A stretch of DNA of 64,000 nucleotides from Phytopseudomonas punonensis (GCF_900142655.1 NZ_FRBQ01000007.1:62001-126000); one strand, 5' to 3'. Shown: positions 52,498-61,934, numbered from the stretch's first letter. Notes: generated from the sequence alone by a model not told the origin. Made by a program: numbers and translations.

Positions 52498-52528
52498 CAC
52501 CCGGTACACCATCGTGGCGTACCGGGTT
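52498..52528 (-). terminator. Terminator between PheC-like and TonB receptor genes
   Basis: CCCGGTAC (52500-52507) and GTACCGGG (52519-52526), with T-rich sequence on the minus strand (TCTTTTATT). It closes the TonB receptor gene and probably blocks read-through from the convergent gene. Confidence 0.75.
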
Positions 52529-52544
52529 GATGAACAGCGAAGGA

Positions 52545-54689
52545 TCAGAAGTTGTAAGCCACGGTACCGGTCACGGTGCGGCGGTTGCCGGTGAAGCAGT
52601 CACCACGGGCCAGGCAGGTGGTGTAGTAGGTTTCGTCTGCGAGGTTGGTGGCGTTCACGCTGAAGTCCCAGTTCTGGTACTGGTAGCCGAGCATGGCGTC
52701 GAACAGGGTGGTGGATGGGGTTTTCAGGTCGTCCTGGCCATCCCAGCTCGCCCCAACATAACGCACGCCAGCACCGACGCTGAAGCCCGGAATACCGGCA
52801 ACACTGAAGCGGTGCTTGCTCCAGACCGAGGCCATGTTGTCCGGCACGCTCTCGATCCGCTTGCCCTTGTTGACCGCCTCGCCTTCCAGCGTCTCGGTAT
52901 CGAGCTTGGTGTAGGTGCCGATCAGATCCCAGTTGGAGGTAACTTCAACCTGCGCTTCCAACTCAAGGCCGCGAACGCGGGTTTCGCCACTTTGCAGGGT
53001 GTTGTTCGGATCATTGGGGTCAGACATCTGACGGTTCTTTTCGCGCAGGTCGAAAACCGCCGCTGTGTACAAGCTGTTGCTACCTACCGGCTGGTACTTG
53101 ATCCCCATTTCCCACTGTTCGCCTTCAAGCGGTTTGTAAGGCGTCAAACCGTTGTTCAAACCGATCACCGGCTGGAACGACTCGCTGTAGCTGATGTACG
53201 GCGCAACGCCGTTGTCGAACAGGTAGGTCAGGCCAGCGCGACCGGTTGTAGCGTCATCCTTCTGCGCACGGCTGCCTTCGGTCTTGTTGTCTGCCCAGTC
53301 CCTGCGCAGGCCCAAGGTTAGCAACCAGTTTTCGTAGCGAATCTGATCCTGGACATACAAGCCCTGCTGCACCACGCGCTGCTCCGGATTGTCGCTCAAC
53401 GTGATATCCGAACCGTCGTAACCCGTGTAGATCGGGTTGTACAAGTCGAGTGCCCCCGGATCGCCTCCACCAACTTTTTCGTTGGCCACCGAATGCTGGT
53501 AGTCGGTGCCGATCAGCAGTGTGTGTTGCACCGCACCCGTATCGAAGCGGGCCTCACCCTGGTGATCGGCCGTCCACATTTTCACTTCCGGTTTGGAGAT
53601 GGACGATACGCGATTGATCGTGCGGCCGTCCGCCTCGTATACCCAAGGCCACCCATAAACCGTCTGGTAGCTGGCTTTGCTCTTCTGCCAACGCAGGTTC
53701 TGGCGCACAGTCCAGGTGTCATCCAGGCGCCAGGAGAAATTGGAAGTCAGCGCGACCTGCTCGGTGTCGTACTCATCGAAGCCCGGTTCACCGGCGAAGG
53801 TGCTGCTGCTCAGGCGGCCGCCGCGGCCTTTATAGAGCGTGCCCTCGTGGGGCAGAAACTGCGAGGAAGATACCGAATCGTCCTTCTGCACGTTGGCCAA
53901 GACGGTCCATTCGATGTCGTCGTTCGGCTTCCAGGTCAGCGACGGCATCAGCAGCGAACGGTTGTCGTGCACGTGATCCACCTGCGAACCCGAATCGCGT
54001 TTGATCGCCACCACGCGGTACAGCAGGGTGCCGTCTTCATTCAGCGGGCCGGTGGTATCGATGGCCAGCTGCTTGCGGTCGAAGGTGCCGTATTGCGCCT
54101 GAATCTGAGTTTTCTGTTCCGCCTGTGGGCGCTTGCTGACCATATTCACCAGGCCACCCACCGGGCTTTGACCATAGAGCATGGACGACGGGCCCTTGAG
54201 CACCTCGATGCGCTCCAGAGTGAACGGGTCAACACGCGTGTTGTTGTAGTAACCGACGCCCTGCTGCAGGCCATCGAGGAACATGGCAGGCGAAGTGCCG
54301 CGCACCATCACGGAGTCGACACGGCTGTCGAGACCGAACGCCTCGCCGCGCACGCCGGCGGTATAACGCAGGGCATCCTGCACGGTCAGCGAGCCCTGAT
54401 CGCGAATGCGGTCAGCGGTTATCACACTGATCGACTGGGGAATTTCCGTGATCGGCACATCGGTTTTGGTACCGCTGACACTGCGGGTAGCCACATAGCC
54501 CTTCACAGGGTCACTGGCGCGCTCGTCTTGAGGGGTAGCGATGATGCTTTGCGGCTGCAGCTCGATGGTTTCGGGAGAGCTTTCTTCAGCACCGACAACC
54601 AGGGAAAAGGCGGCAACGGGAATGCCCAGCGTGGCAGCAGAGATAGAGCGGGCAAGGCATCGACGAACAGAATTTATGGAGGCAGACAT
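52545..54689 (-). CDS. TonB-dependent siderophore receptor (FhuA type)
   Basis: A 714-aa outer-membrane receptor for a ferric siderophore, probably hydroxamate. A signal region (about 1-34) precedes the plug domain (about 75-180; VPITEIPQSISVITADRIRDQG, MLYGQSPVGGLVNMVSKRPQ), and the 22-stranded barrel follows, ending in the aromatic residue of VAYNF needed for BAM assembly. The absence of a long N-terminal signalling domain means it is not a FecA/FpvA-type transducer. A Fur-box match lies 41 nt upstream (54730-54748). No siderophore synthesis genes are near, so it probably takes up a xenosiderophore. Confidence 0.93.
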   Translation of the reverse strand: MSASINSVRRCLARSISAATLGIPVAAFSLVVGAEESSPETIELQPQSIIATPQDERASDPVKGYVATRSVSGTKTDVPITEIPQSISVITADRIRDQGSLTVQDALRYTAGVRGEAFGLDSRVDSVMVRGTSPAMFLDGLQQGVGYYNNTRVDPFTLERIEVLKGPSSMLYGQSPVGGLVNMVSKRPQAEQKTQIQAQYGTFDRKQLAIDTTGPLNEDGTLLYRVVAIKRDSGSQVDHVHDNRSLLMPSLTWKPNDDIEWTVLANVQKDDSVSSSQFLPHEGTLYKGRGGRLSSSTFAGEPGFDEYDTEQVALTSNFSWRLDDTWTVRQNLRWQKSKASYQTVYGWPWVYEADGRTINRVSSISKPEVKMWTADHQGEARFDTGAVQHTLLIGTDYQHSVANEKVGGGDPGALDLYNPIYTGYDGSDITLSDNPEQRVVQQGLYVQDQIRYENWLLTLGLRRDWADNKTEGSRAQKDDATTGRAGLTYLFDNGVAPYISYSESFQPVIGLNNGLTPYKPLEGEQWEMGIKYQPVGSNSLYTAAVFDLREKNRQMSDPNDPNNTLQSGETRVRGLELEAQVEVTSNWDLIGTYTKLDTETLEGEAVNKGKRIESVPDNMASVWSKHRFSVAGIPGFSVGAGVRYVGASWDGQDDLKTPSTTLFDAMLGYQYQNWDFSVNATNLADETYYTTCLARGDCFTGNRRTVTGTVAYNF

Positions 54690-54729
54690 TGCGCATCTCG
54701 ATCAGAAGCGGGAGAAATTGAATGCGCAT

Positions 54730-54748
54730 GATATTGATAAGAATTACT
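54730..54748 (-). promoter_or_regulatory. Fur box of the siderophore receptor
   Basis: GATATTGATAAGAATTACT matches the 19-bp Fur consensus GATAATGATAATCATTATC at 14 positions. It is centred about 50 nt upstream of the receptor ATG, in an AT-rich promoter region, so iron repression is likely. Confidence 0.7.
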
Positions 54749-54881
54749 GTTTAAAACAAAAATAACGCACGAAGGATCCTCTGCACTGCTCTAGGGTCAC
54801 TCACCCAAGCGCCGCAAAGCCCGAACTCGACTCCATTACTCAGCAGAAGATCGTTCTCACGTTGAACGTGGGAATGCATCA

Positions 54882-54947
54882 GTAGGACGCTACGCCTCTT
54901 GCGGCGCAGAGCGCCACAAGAGGTGTTCCTACGCAGAGCATAGGAAC
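54882..54947. repeat. Nested palindromic repeat
   Basis: GTAGGA (54882-54887)/TCCTAC (54927-54932) enclose CCTCTTGCGGCG (54895-54906)/CGCCACAAGAGG (54912-54923); GTTCCTA (54925-54931)/TAGGAAC (54941-54947) is an overlapping second hairpin. It resembles the BIME/REP type and lies between the Fur-controlled promoter and the cio operon end. Confidence 0.65.
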
Positions 54948-54957
54948 GCCCCCTCCC

Positions 54958-55104
54958 CTACGGCGTACTCAACCCGGCCGCATTCATGAATAGCCGCAAC
55001 AGATACGACACCAGCCCGAGGCTCAGCACGCTGACCGTCCAGATGCCGGCCAGCCAGGCGATGCGTTGCCAGAGGGGTTTCTTCTCGGTGGGTTTGCCTA
55101 GCAT
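54958..55104 (-). CDS. DUF2474 microprotein of the cio operon
   Basis: A 48-aa membrane protein, MLGKPTEKKPLWQRIAWLAG..., with one long hydrophobic helix (about 16-40). Its start shares a base with the cioB stop (TGATG), so it is coupled to the oxidase. DUF2474 proteins follow many bd-type oxidase genes and probably act like CydX, the small subunit that stabilises the heme core. It was found only because it is embedded at the end of a longer open frame; the ATG at 55104 gives the family length. Confidence 0.82.
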   Translation of the reverse strand: MLGKPTEKKPLWQRIAWLAGIWTVSVLSLGLVSYLLRLFMNAAGLSTP

Positions 55105-56117
55105 CAGTGGTACCCCTGATCCGGTGTGACCTTGCCGCGGAATACGTAGTAGCTCCAGGCGGTGTAGACGAGGATGAACGGGATGATGAACAGCGCGCCG
55201 ATCAGTGCGAAGCCCTGGCTTTGCGGGGGCGCGGCGGCCTGCCAGATGGTCAGCGAGCCGGGCACTATGTTCGGCCACAGGCTGATGCCGAGGCCGCTGT
55301 AGCCGAGGAAGATCAGCACCAGGGTCAGCACGAACGGCTTGCTGTTGTCGTGGTTGGCCACCGAGCGCAGCAGGTAGAAGAAACTCGCCAGTACCAGCAG
55401 CGGCACGGGGGCGAACCAGAACAGATTGGGCACCGTGAACCAGCGCTCGGCGATGCTCGCCTGGGACAGCGGCGTCCACAGGCTGACGATGCCGATCACG
55501 ATCAGCAACAGCAGCGCCAGCGGGCGGGCCATGTTGTGCATCTGCCCCTGCAGGCGCCCTTCGGTTTTCATGATCAGCCAGGTGCAGCCGAGCAGCGCGT
55601 AGGCGGCGAGCAGCGCTACGCCGCAGAACAACGGGAACGGCGCCAGCCAGTCCAGCGAGCCGCCGGCGAACACCCGGTTTTCCACCGGGATGCCTTCGAT
55701 AAACGCGCCCAGTGCCACGCCCTGGAAGAAGGTCGCGGCGACCGAGCCGCCGATAAAGGCTTTATCCCAGATGTGCCGTTTGTGGTCACGGGCCTTGAAG
55801 CGAAACTCGAAGGCCACGCCGCGAAACACCAGCCCCAACAGCATGAGCATCAGCGGCAGGTAGAGGGCACTGAGCACCACCGAGTAGGCCAGTGGGAAGG
55901 CGGCGAACAGCCCCGCACCGCCCATTACCAGCCAGGTTTCGTTGCCGTCCCACACGGGCGCCACGGTGTTCATCATCACGTCGCGCTCGCTCTTGTCCGG
56001 CACGAACGGAAAGAGGATGCCGATGCCCAGGTCGAAGCCGTCCATGATCACGTACATCATCACGCCAAAGACGATGATCACCGCCCAGATGACTGAAAGA
56101 TCGATACCCATGCTCAT
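55104..56117 (-). CDS. cioB: Cytochrome bd-type (cyanide-insensitive) quinol oxidase subunit II
   Basis: A 337-aa membrane protein of the CydB/CioB family with eight to nine helices. The signatures FGVMMYVIMDGFDLGIG and NTVAPVWDGNETWLVMGGAGLFAAFP are diagnostic. With CioA it forms the terminal oxidase that keeps respiring when cyanide blocks heme-copper oxidases. Its start overlaps the cioA stop by 4 nt (ATGA), and its own stop overlaps the DUF2474 gene by one base. Confidence 0.95.
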   Translation of the reverse strand: MSMGIDLSVIWAVIIVFGVMMYVIMDGFDLGIGILFPFVPDKSERDVMMNTVAPVWDGNETWLVMGGAGLFAAFPLAYSVVLSALYLPLMLMLLGLVFRGVAFEFRFKARDHKRHIWDKAFIGGSVAATFFQGVALGAFIEGIPVENRVFAGGSLDWLAPFPLFCGVALLAAYALLGCTWLIMKTEGRLQGQMHNMARPLALLLLIVIGIVSLWTPLSQASIAERWFTVPNLFWFAPVPLLVLASFFYLLRSVANHDNSKPFVLTLVLIFLGYSGLGISLWPNIVPGSLTIWQAAAPPQSQGFALIGALFIIPFILVYTAWSYYVFRGKVTPDQGYH

Positions 56118-57559
56118 GCCCTCCCGTTCGCGTCTGCGTTGCCGTGGTCACCGTCATCCAGTCCCTCTTTGGGCGCCGAGAGTGGCCGTGCAGGTGTGTG
56201 CTGAGTACCTGGCCCACCCTCGTTTTGGTGATCACCTTCGCCAGTGACCGGCCCTTTGCGCACCAGGCGCATCACGTAGCTCATGCCGGCGCCGAACACG
56301 GCGAAGTAGACGACCACGAACAGCACCAGGGTGATGCCCAGTTGCGCGGCGCTGTGCATCGACACGCCATCGGCGGTGCGCATCAGCCCGTAGACCACCC
56401 ACGGCTGGCGGCCGATCTCGGTGGTGAACCAGCCAGCGAGAATGGCGATCAGCCCGGACGGCCCCATCCACAGGCAGAAGTACAGGAACGGCCGCGACTG
56501 GAATAGCTGGCCGCGCCAGCGCAGCCACAGGCTCCATACGCCAGCCAAGATCATCAGCATGCCCATGGCGACCATCACCCGGAACGACCAGAACACGATG
56601 GTCGAGTTGGGCCGGTCTTCCTTGGCGAATTCCTTGAGCGCCGGCACCTGCTTGTCCAGGCTGTGGGTGAGGATCAGGCTGCCGAGGTACGGCACCTCGA
56701 TCTTGAAGCGAGTCTCCTCGCGCTCCATGTCCGGCCAGCCGAAAAGGATCAGCGGTGTCGGCTCGCCGGAGCTGTTGTCCCAGTGGCCTTCGATGGCGGC
56801 GATCTTCGCCGGTTGATGCTTGAGCGTGTTAAGACCGTGGAAGTCGCCGATCACTGCCTGGATCGGTGCGACCAGCAGGGCCATCCACAGGGCCATGGAG
56901 AACATCTTGCGCATCGCCGGGGTGTCGCGGCCGCGCAGCAGGTGCCAGGCCGCCGAAGCGCCGACGAAGAACGCGGTGGCGAGAAACGCGGCGGTGGCCA
57001 TATGCGCCAGGCGATAGGGGAACGACGGGTTGAAGACCACCGCGAACCAGTCCACCGGGATCACCCGGCCATCGACGATCTCGAAACCCTGGGGCGTCTG
57101 CATCCAGCTGTTGGAAGCAAGAATCCAGAAGGTCGAGATCAGCGTGCCGACCGCCACCATGATCGTCGAGAAGAAGTGCAGCCCAGGCCCAACGCGGTTC
57201 CAGCCGAACAGCATCACGCCGAGAAAGCCGGCTTCGAGGAAGAACGCGGTGAGCACTTCGTAGGCCAGCAGTGGCCCCGTGACCGAGCCGGCGAAGTCCG
57301 AGAAGGCGCTCCAGTTGGTGCCGAACTGGTAGGCCATCACCAGGCCGGAAACCACGCCCATACCGAAGTTGACGGCGAAGATCTTCGCCCAGAAATGGTA
57401 CAGGTCGCGGTATACCGTTTGCCCGGTCTTCAGCCACAGGCCTTCGAGCACCGCCAGGTAACTGGCCAGGCCGATGGTGATGGCCGGAAAGATGATGTGG
57501 AAAGAAATGGTGAAGGCGAACTGGATGCGCGCGAGATCCAAAGCCTCTAGGCCGAACAT
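56114..57559 (-). CDS. cioA: Cyanide-insensitive quinol oxidase subunit I
   Basis: A 481-aa heme-carrying subunit of the CydA/CioA family. MFGLEALDLARIQFAFTISFH contains the distal heme ligand H21 and is almost identical to P. aeruginosa CioA; the Q-loop is the short CIO type, unlike E. coli CydA. Further helices hold the remaining heme ligands (QFGTNW, HRLAHM-like PYRLAHMATAAF). The C-terminal tail is polar. The operon runs cioA-cioB-DUF2474, and an Anr consensus lies 79 nt upstream. In P. aeruginosa Anr represses cioAB at low oxygen; the same may hold here. Confidence 0.96.
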   Translation of the reverse strand: MFGLEALDLARIQFAFTISFHIIFPAITIGLASYLAVLEGLWLKTGQTVYRDLYHFWAKIFAVNFGMGVVSGLVMAYQFGTNWSAFSDFAGSVTGPLLAYEVLTAFFLEAGFLGVMLFGWNRVGPGLHFFSTIMVAVGTLISTFWILASNSWMQTPQGFEIVDGRVIPVDWFAVVFNPSFPYRLAHMATAAFLATAFFVGASAAWHLLRGRDTPAMRKMFSMALWMALLVAPIQAVIGDFHGLNTLKHQPAKIAAIEGHWDNSSGEPTPLILFGWPDMEREETRFKIEVPYLGSLILTHSLDKQVPALKEFAKEDRPNSTIVFWSFRVMVAMGMLMILAGVWSLWLRWRGQLFQSRPFLYFCLWMGPSGLIAILAGWFTTEIGRQPWVVYGLMRTADGVSMHSAAQLGITLVLFVVVYFAVFGAGMSYVMRLVRKGPVTGEGDHQNEGGPGTQHTPARPLSAPKEGLDDGDHGNADANGRA

Positions 57560-57637
57560 GGACGTGCCCCTCGATCAGAGTTAGTTATCGACTTCTTGTT
57601 ATGAGTGTTGCAGCAGGCAGCCAAAGCGAAAGGCGCC

Positions 57638-57651
57638 TTGATCTGGATCAA
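57638..57651 (-). promoter_or_regulatory. Perfect Anr/FNR box upstream of cioA
   Basis: TTGATCTGGATCAA is an exact match to TTGAT-N4-ATCAA, 79 nt before the cioA ATG, followed by a further ATTGAT half. The rest of the 326-bp gap (57560-57885) shows no gene. Anr repression of cio is known in P. aeruginosa; the geometry for activation or repression cannot be judged without the start site. Confidence 0.8.
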
Positions 57652-57885
57652 TTGATCAGTTCCAGATTACGCCTCCCTGTCCGACTTACCAGCGTGGCCG
57701 GATGCCGCGCGACAAGCTGTCACTGCGGCGTTCTGACTGGCTTGCGCGGGCTCGGCGCAACGTGCGCGTTATCGGATGAAGGGCTATGCAGACGCTCGCT
57801 GCGTTAGGAGCAACGGCGCGGTGTAAGAAGGCAGGCGCGGCGGCGAATCGTCACCGCTGGGCAATGGCCAAGGCTATCGGCCCGC

Positions 57886-59205
57886 TCAGGCGAACCGACT
57901 CGCCGGCCGGGCCAGGCCGAGGGTGTCGCGCAGGGTCTGGCCAGGATATTCGGTACGGAACAACCCCGACGCCTGCAAGACCGGCACCACGCCTTCGAGG
58001 AACAGATCGCCTTGCGCTTCCAGGTAGGGCGGCAGGATCACGAAGCCGTCGCAGGCACCTGCTCGGTACCATTCGGCAAGCTGCTCGGCGACGCCTTCGG
58101 GCGAGCCGACCGGCGAGAAGAAGTTGAGGCTCTCGGCGTAGCGCTTGCCCGTTTGCCCGACCGTCAGGCCCAGCTCGATGGCCTGTTCGATCACATATTG
58201 AAAACGCCCCTTGCTCCCGGTGATGGCCTCGCGGATATCCGGGAACGGCCCATCCTGCGGGTACTGCGCCAGGTCGTGGTTCATGCTGGCGGACATGAAG
58301 CTCAACCCCGCCTCGGGGCGAATCAGCTCCTTGAGCAGACGATCCTTGGCCAGCGCCGCGGCATGGGTTTCGCCCACAACCGGCACGATGCCGGGCAGGA
58401 TCTTAAGCGTGTCCGGGTCGCGGCCATGGCTGCGCGCCTTGTCCTTGAGCAAGCGGTAGAACGCCTTGGCGCGCTCCAATTGCGGATGCACCACGAACAC
58501 CACTTCGGCGTTCTTCGCCGCCAGGTCGAGAAACGCCTCGGACACCCCGGCCTGGATCAGCACTGGCTGGCCCTGGGGTGGGCGCGGAATGTTGATCGGA
58601 CCCTTGATATCGAAGAACTCGCCGCGGTGATGCAGGTAATGGAAGGCATCCGGGTCGGCGAACACGCCCTGTTGCGCGTCGAGCAGCAGCGCCTCGTCGC
58701 CCCAGCTGTCCCAGAGTTTCTGCACCACCTCGATGAACTCGCCAGCGCGGGCATACCGCTCGGCATGGCCGTAGTGCTGTTGACGGCCGAAGTTGCGCGC
58801 CTCGCCATCGCTGACCGAGGTCACCAGATTCCAGGCCGCACGGCCGCCGCTGATGTGGTCGATATTGGCCAGCATGCGCGCCGCGCTGTAAGGCAGCGCG
58901 TAGGACGACGACACCGTGCCGCCCACGCCAATGCGATCGGTCACCGCCGCCAGCGCGGACAGCAGGGTCAGCGGCTCGGGCCGCACCACCGGGCGGTAGC
59001 GCACCGTTTCGGCAAAGTGGCCGCCGTAGTTGTCGTCGATCGACAGTTTGTCGGCCACGAACAACATGTCCAGGCAGGCCGCTTCGGCGCGCCGGGCAAT
59101 GGTCTTGTACAACGGCCAGTCGACCGAGCCGGTGGAGGCCGAATGCGGGTGCCGCCAGCCACCCTGGTGAGTACCGGCCTCCAGGTACAGCGCCAGGTGC
59201 ATCAT
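57886..59205 (-). CDS. Flavin-dependent monooxygenase of the NtaA/SnaA/DszA (LLM) family
   Basis: A 439-aa two-component flavin monooxygenase of the NtaA/SnaA/DszA/SoxA type, which uses FMNH2 from a separate reductase to cleave C-S, C-N or sulfone compounds. Typical segments: GGWRHPHSASTGSVDWPLYKTIARRAE at the N-terminus (in part), DNYGGHFAETVRYRP, and the ILPGIVPVVGET and RPPQGQPVLIQAG blocks. It overlaps the second binding-protein gene by 4 nt and is the last gene of the organosulfur-type ABC operon, so it presumably desulfurises what that transporter imports. No reductase gene lies in the operon. Confidence 0.86.
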   Translation of the reverse strand: MMHLALYLEAGTHQGGWRHPHSASTGSVDWPLYKTIARRAEAACLDMLFVADKLSIDDNYGGHFAETVRYRPVVRPEPLTLLSALAAVTDRIGVGGTVSSSYALPYSAARMLANIDHISGGRAAWNLVTSVSDGEARNFGRQQHYGHAERYARAGEFIEVVQKLWDSWGDEALLLDAQQGVFADPDAFHYLHHRGEFFDIKGPINIPRPPQGQPVLIQAGVSEAFLDLAAKNAEVVFVVHPQLERAKAFYRLLKDKARSHGRDPDTLKILPGIVPVVGETHAAALAKDRLLKELIRPEAGLSFMSASMNHDLAQYPQDGPFPDIREAITGSKGRFQYVIEQAIELGLTVGQTGKRYAESLNFFSPVGSPEGVAEQLAEWYRAGACDGFVILPPYLEAQGDLFLEGVVPVLQASGLFRTEYPGQTLRDTLGLARPASRFA

Positions 59206-60122
59206 GGCGTTTGCTCCGCGAAGAAGCTCGCTTCGATCACGCTATCCGCCGGGAAGCTGTTGGGGATCAGGCCTTCACGCTGATACAGGTCGATGGTCGC
59301 CTGCTGCAGCGCGCGCACGGCGGCGAGGTCGGTCTCCGGCGTGTTTACCTCACGCTGCACCTTGCCCAGCGCCACTGCCTGGGGCAGCTTGAGCAGGCTG
59401 GCGATAGCCTTGGCGTAGGGCTCGGGATGGGCCGCGCCCCATACCCGCGCCTGGGCCAACCGCGCGGCGAAATCCTCGAGCTCGGCACGCTTGCTCTGCA
59501 ACGCCGCATTGGCGGCCACCAGGTAATTGAGGCTCGGGTAGTCCTTGCCGTCGGCGAGAATCTTCGCGCCGCTCTGCTGCACGGCAAAGGATACGTAGGG
59601 CTCCCAGGTGGCGACGGCATCGACGCTGCCGTTGCTCAAGGCCAGGGTCGCCTCCGAGGGCGTGGTGTTGACGAAGGTCACGTCGCTCGGTTTCAGCCCG
59701 GCACGCGCCAGGGCATTGAGCGCCAGCGCCTGGCCGGATGAACCTTTGACCGCGGCGATCTTCTTTCCCTTGAGGTCGGCGACCGAGGCGATATCAGCAT
59801 TGCCGCCGATGATCAGCGCGTTGCCCAGGTAACTCGCCGCCTGAATCGCCTTGGCCTCCAGCCCGGCCGCTGCGGCGAAGGTCAGCGGTGCCTCGCCGAC
59901 CAGGCCACCATCGAGGTGGCCGGCGCGCAAGGCTTCGAGCAGCGGTGCGGCATTGGGAAACTCGCGCCACTGGATCTGATAGTCCAGGCCGTCGAGTACG
60001 CCGGCCGCCTCCATGACGGCGCGCGCATTGCCACGCTGGTCGCCGATGGTCAGCTCAGCGGCGGAGACTGTCAGCGACAGAGTGGACAGCAGCAGGGCCG
60101 ACAGGCCGGTGCGGATCTTCAT
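59202..60122 (-). CDS. SsuA/TauA-like ABC binding protein
   Basis: A 306-aa periplasmic binding protein with signal peptide MKIRTGLSALLLSTLSLTVSA. The type-2 fold and the core DLKGKKIAAVKGSSGQALA and SNGSVDAVATWEPYVSFA are as in SsuA sulfonate binding proteins. GGAG precedes the ATG at 60122. It is the second binding protein of the operon; the first is a Tat-exported protein at 61915-62994. The two may bind different members of a compound class or act in different compartments. Confidence 0.88.
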   Translation of the reverse strand: MKIRTGLSALLLSTLSLTVSAAELTIGDQRGNARAVMEAAGVLDGLDYQIQWREFPNAAPLLEALRAGHLDGGLVGEAPLTFAAAAGLEAKAIQAASYLGNALIIGGNADIASVADLKGKKIAAVKGSSGQALALNALARAGLKPSDVTFVNTTPSEATLALSNGSVDAVATWEPYVSFAVQQSGAKILADGKDYPSLNYLVAANAALQSKRAELEDFAARLAQARVWGAAHPEPYAKAIASLLKLPQAVALGKVQREVNTPETDLAAVRALQQATIDLYQREGLIPNSFPADSVIEASFFAEQTP

Positions 60123-60153
60123 TGAACGGCTCCAACAGAACATAAGGGGATGC

Positions 60154-60945
60154 TCACCAGTCGCTGCCTTGCCCCAGCAACTGCAAGGCGTGATGACGCA
60201 GCTCGAGCAGACGCGGATCGTCGCGGCGACGCGGATAGGGGCGCTCGACCTCGAGCTCGGCCAGCACCCGCGCCGGCCGCGCCGAGAACACCAGCACGCG
60301 GTCGCAAAGCAGCAGCGCCTCCTCGACATCGTGGGTAACCAGCAGTGAGCTGTAAGCCTGCTGCTGCCAGAGGCGAATCAGCTCGCTCTGCATGGCGATG
60401 CGGGTCAGCGAGTCGAGCTTGCCCAGTGGCTCGTCGAGCAACAGCAGCCGCGGCTCGTTGATCAGTGCGCGGGCCAGCGCCACACGCTGCGCCATGCCGC
60501 CGGAGAGCTGGCGCGGGTAAGCCTCGCGAAATTCCAGCAAGCCAACCTTGCGCAGCGTTTCGTCGACGCGGTGCTTCTGCTCCCGGAGCTGGCCGCGCGC
60601 CTGCAAACCAAGGGCGACGTTGTTCCACACACTGCGCCAGGGATAGAGCGTCGGGTCCTGAAACACCAGCACCCGCGAGTGATGCGGCCCGGGAAGAGCG
60701 GCGCCGTCGGCCAGCAGGCTGCCGCTCTGCAAGCTCTCCAGGCCGGCGACCAGACGCAGCAGGGTCGACTTGCCACAACCGGACGGCCCGAGCAGGCCGA
60801 CGCTTTCGCCGGGTGCCAGTTGCAGGTCGACCTTGTCGAGCACCGGCAGGCGGCTGTCGCCCAGGTCGAAGGCATGGCTGAGGCTGCGGATATCCAGGCT
60901 CATTCCCGCAGCATGAAGCGGATGAGCGGTTGCGACGTTCACCAT
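60154..60945 (-). CDS. ABC transporter ATPase (SsuB/TauB type)
   Basis: A 263-aa nucleotide-binding subunit. Walker A GPSGCGKST is at residues 53-61, the Q-loop FQDPTLYPW follows, the signature LSGGMAQR is at about 146 and Walker B LLLLDEPLGKLD at about 165, then the switch His in VTHDVEEAL. It overlaps the permease gene by 7 nt. An in-frame ATG at 60903 (MSLDIRSLSH) would match shorter relatives. Together with the permease it powers import of an organosulfur-type substrate. Confidence 0.92.
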   Translation of the reverse strand: MVNVATAHPLHAAGMSLDIRSLSHAFDLGDSRLPVLDKVDLQLAPGESVGLLGPSGCGKSTLLRLVAGLESLQSGSLLADGAALPGPHHSRVLVFQDPTLYPWRSVWNNVALGLQARGQLREQKHRVDETLRKVGLLEFREAYPRQLSGGMAQRVALARALINEPRLLLLDEPLGKLDSLTRIAMQSELIRLWQQQAYSSLLVTHDVEEALLLCDRVLVFSARPARVLAELEVERPYPRRRDDPRLLELRHHALQLLGQGSDW

Positions 60946-61934
60946 TTCACCGCCCCCTTCTGCCAGGACAACACGCGGTCACGGACGATAAACAGCAGCG
61001 TGATCAGCCCTGAGCAAAGCAGCGCCATCACCAGCAGCGCCGCATACATGTTGGCGTAGGCGGCCCAGCCCTGGGCCCACTGTAGGTACCAGCCGAGGCC
61101 AGCCTTGACGCCCATCATCTCGGCCACCACCAGCACCGAGAACGAAGCGCCCAGGCCCATGAACAAGCCGACGAACACATGAGGCAATGCGGCCGGAATC
61201 GCCACTCGCCAGACCAGAAAGCGCGAATTGGCGCCCAGGGTACGGGCCACCTCGTAGTACGCCTTATCGACGCTGGCCACGCCGGACCAGGTCAGTACCG
61301 TGACCGGGAACCAGGTCGCCAGGGCGATCAGGAATACGCTGGCGCTCCAGCTGGTAGGGAAAAAGAAGAAGCAGATCGGCAGCAGCGCGGTGGAAGGAAT
61401 CGGCCCGAGGATGCGTAGCACCGGATGAACCCAATAGCCGATGCGATGCGACCAGCCAATCGCCACGCCAGCGATGAAACCGGCGAGGCCGCCCACTACC
61501 ACGCCGTTGACCAGCAGCCACAACGAATGCAGCAGGCTTTCGCCAAGGCGAAACCAGTCATCGACGAACACTTCGATCAGCGCCTGGGGCGGCGCGAAGA
61601 ACGGCACCGGCAGCAGCACCACCTTGGCAGTGACCAGCAACCACACACCGAGCAGCACGGGAAGGGCCGCCAGCCAGGCGCCTGCCGGGCGCAGGCGCTC
61701 CACCAGCCGGCCGAACGGCCCCGGCAGAATGCCGAGCAGCGCCAGCAGCACGCCGAAACCAGCGCCGACGTACGCCAGCTCCCAGGTAAAGGGCCAGGGC
61801 TTGCCGCCATCGGGGTAGAACGCGGTGAACAGGGCGAAGGCTATCCACGCCAGTGCGGCCAGCAGACCGCCGCGCCAGAGTGGTGTGGCTACGCGCGGCT
61901 GCGCCTGGCTTTGCTCAAGCGAATACGTCGGCAT
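60939..61934 (-). CDS. ABC transporter permease (SsuC/TauC type)
   Basis: A 331-aa inner-membrane permease, longer than SsuC (about 260 aa) through an N-terminal extension with two extra hydrophobic segments (about 22-75). The permease domain shows the EAA-like loop VARTLGANSRFLVWRVAIPAALP that docks on the ATPase. The start overlaps the first binding-protein gene by 20 nt. It works with the neighbouring ATPase. Confidence 0.9.
   Translation of the reverse strand: MPTYSLEQSQAQPRVATPLWRGGLLAALAWIAFALFTAFYPDGGKPWPFTWELAYVGAGFGVLLALLGILPGPFGRLVERLRPAGAWLAALPVLLGVWLLVTAKVVLLPVPFFAPPQALIEVFVDDWFRLGESLLHSLWLLVNGVVVGGLAGFIAGVAIGWSHRIGYWVHPVLRILGPIPSTALLPICFFFFPTSWSASVFLIALATWFPVTVLTWSGVASVDKAYYEVARTLGANSRFLVWRVAIPAALPHVFVGLFMGLGASFSVLVVAEMMGVKAGLGWYLQWAQGWAAYANMYAALLVMALLCSGLITLLFIVRDRVLSWQKGAVKW

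Noticed and set aside
54958..55479. Full 173-codon frame at the end of cioB
   Set aside because: Only the last 48 codons (DUF2474) are real; the rest is an Arg-rich out-of-frame reading of cioB.
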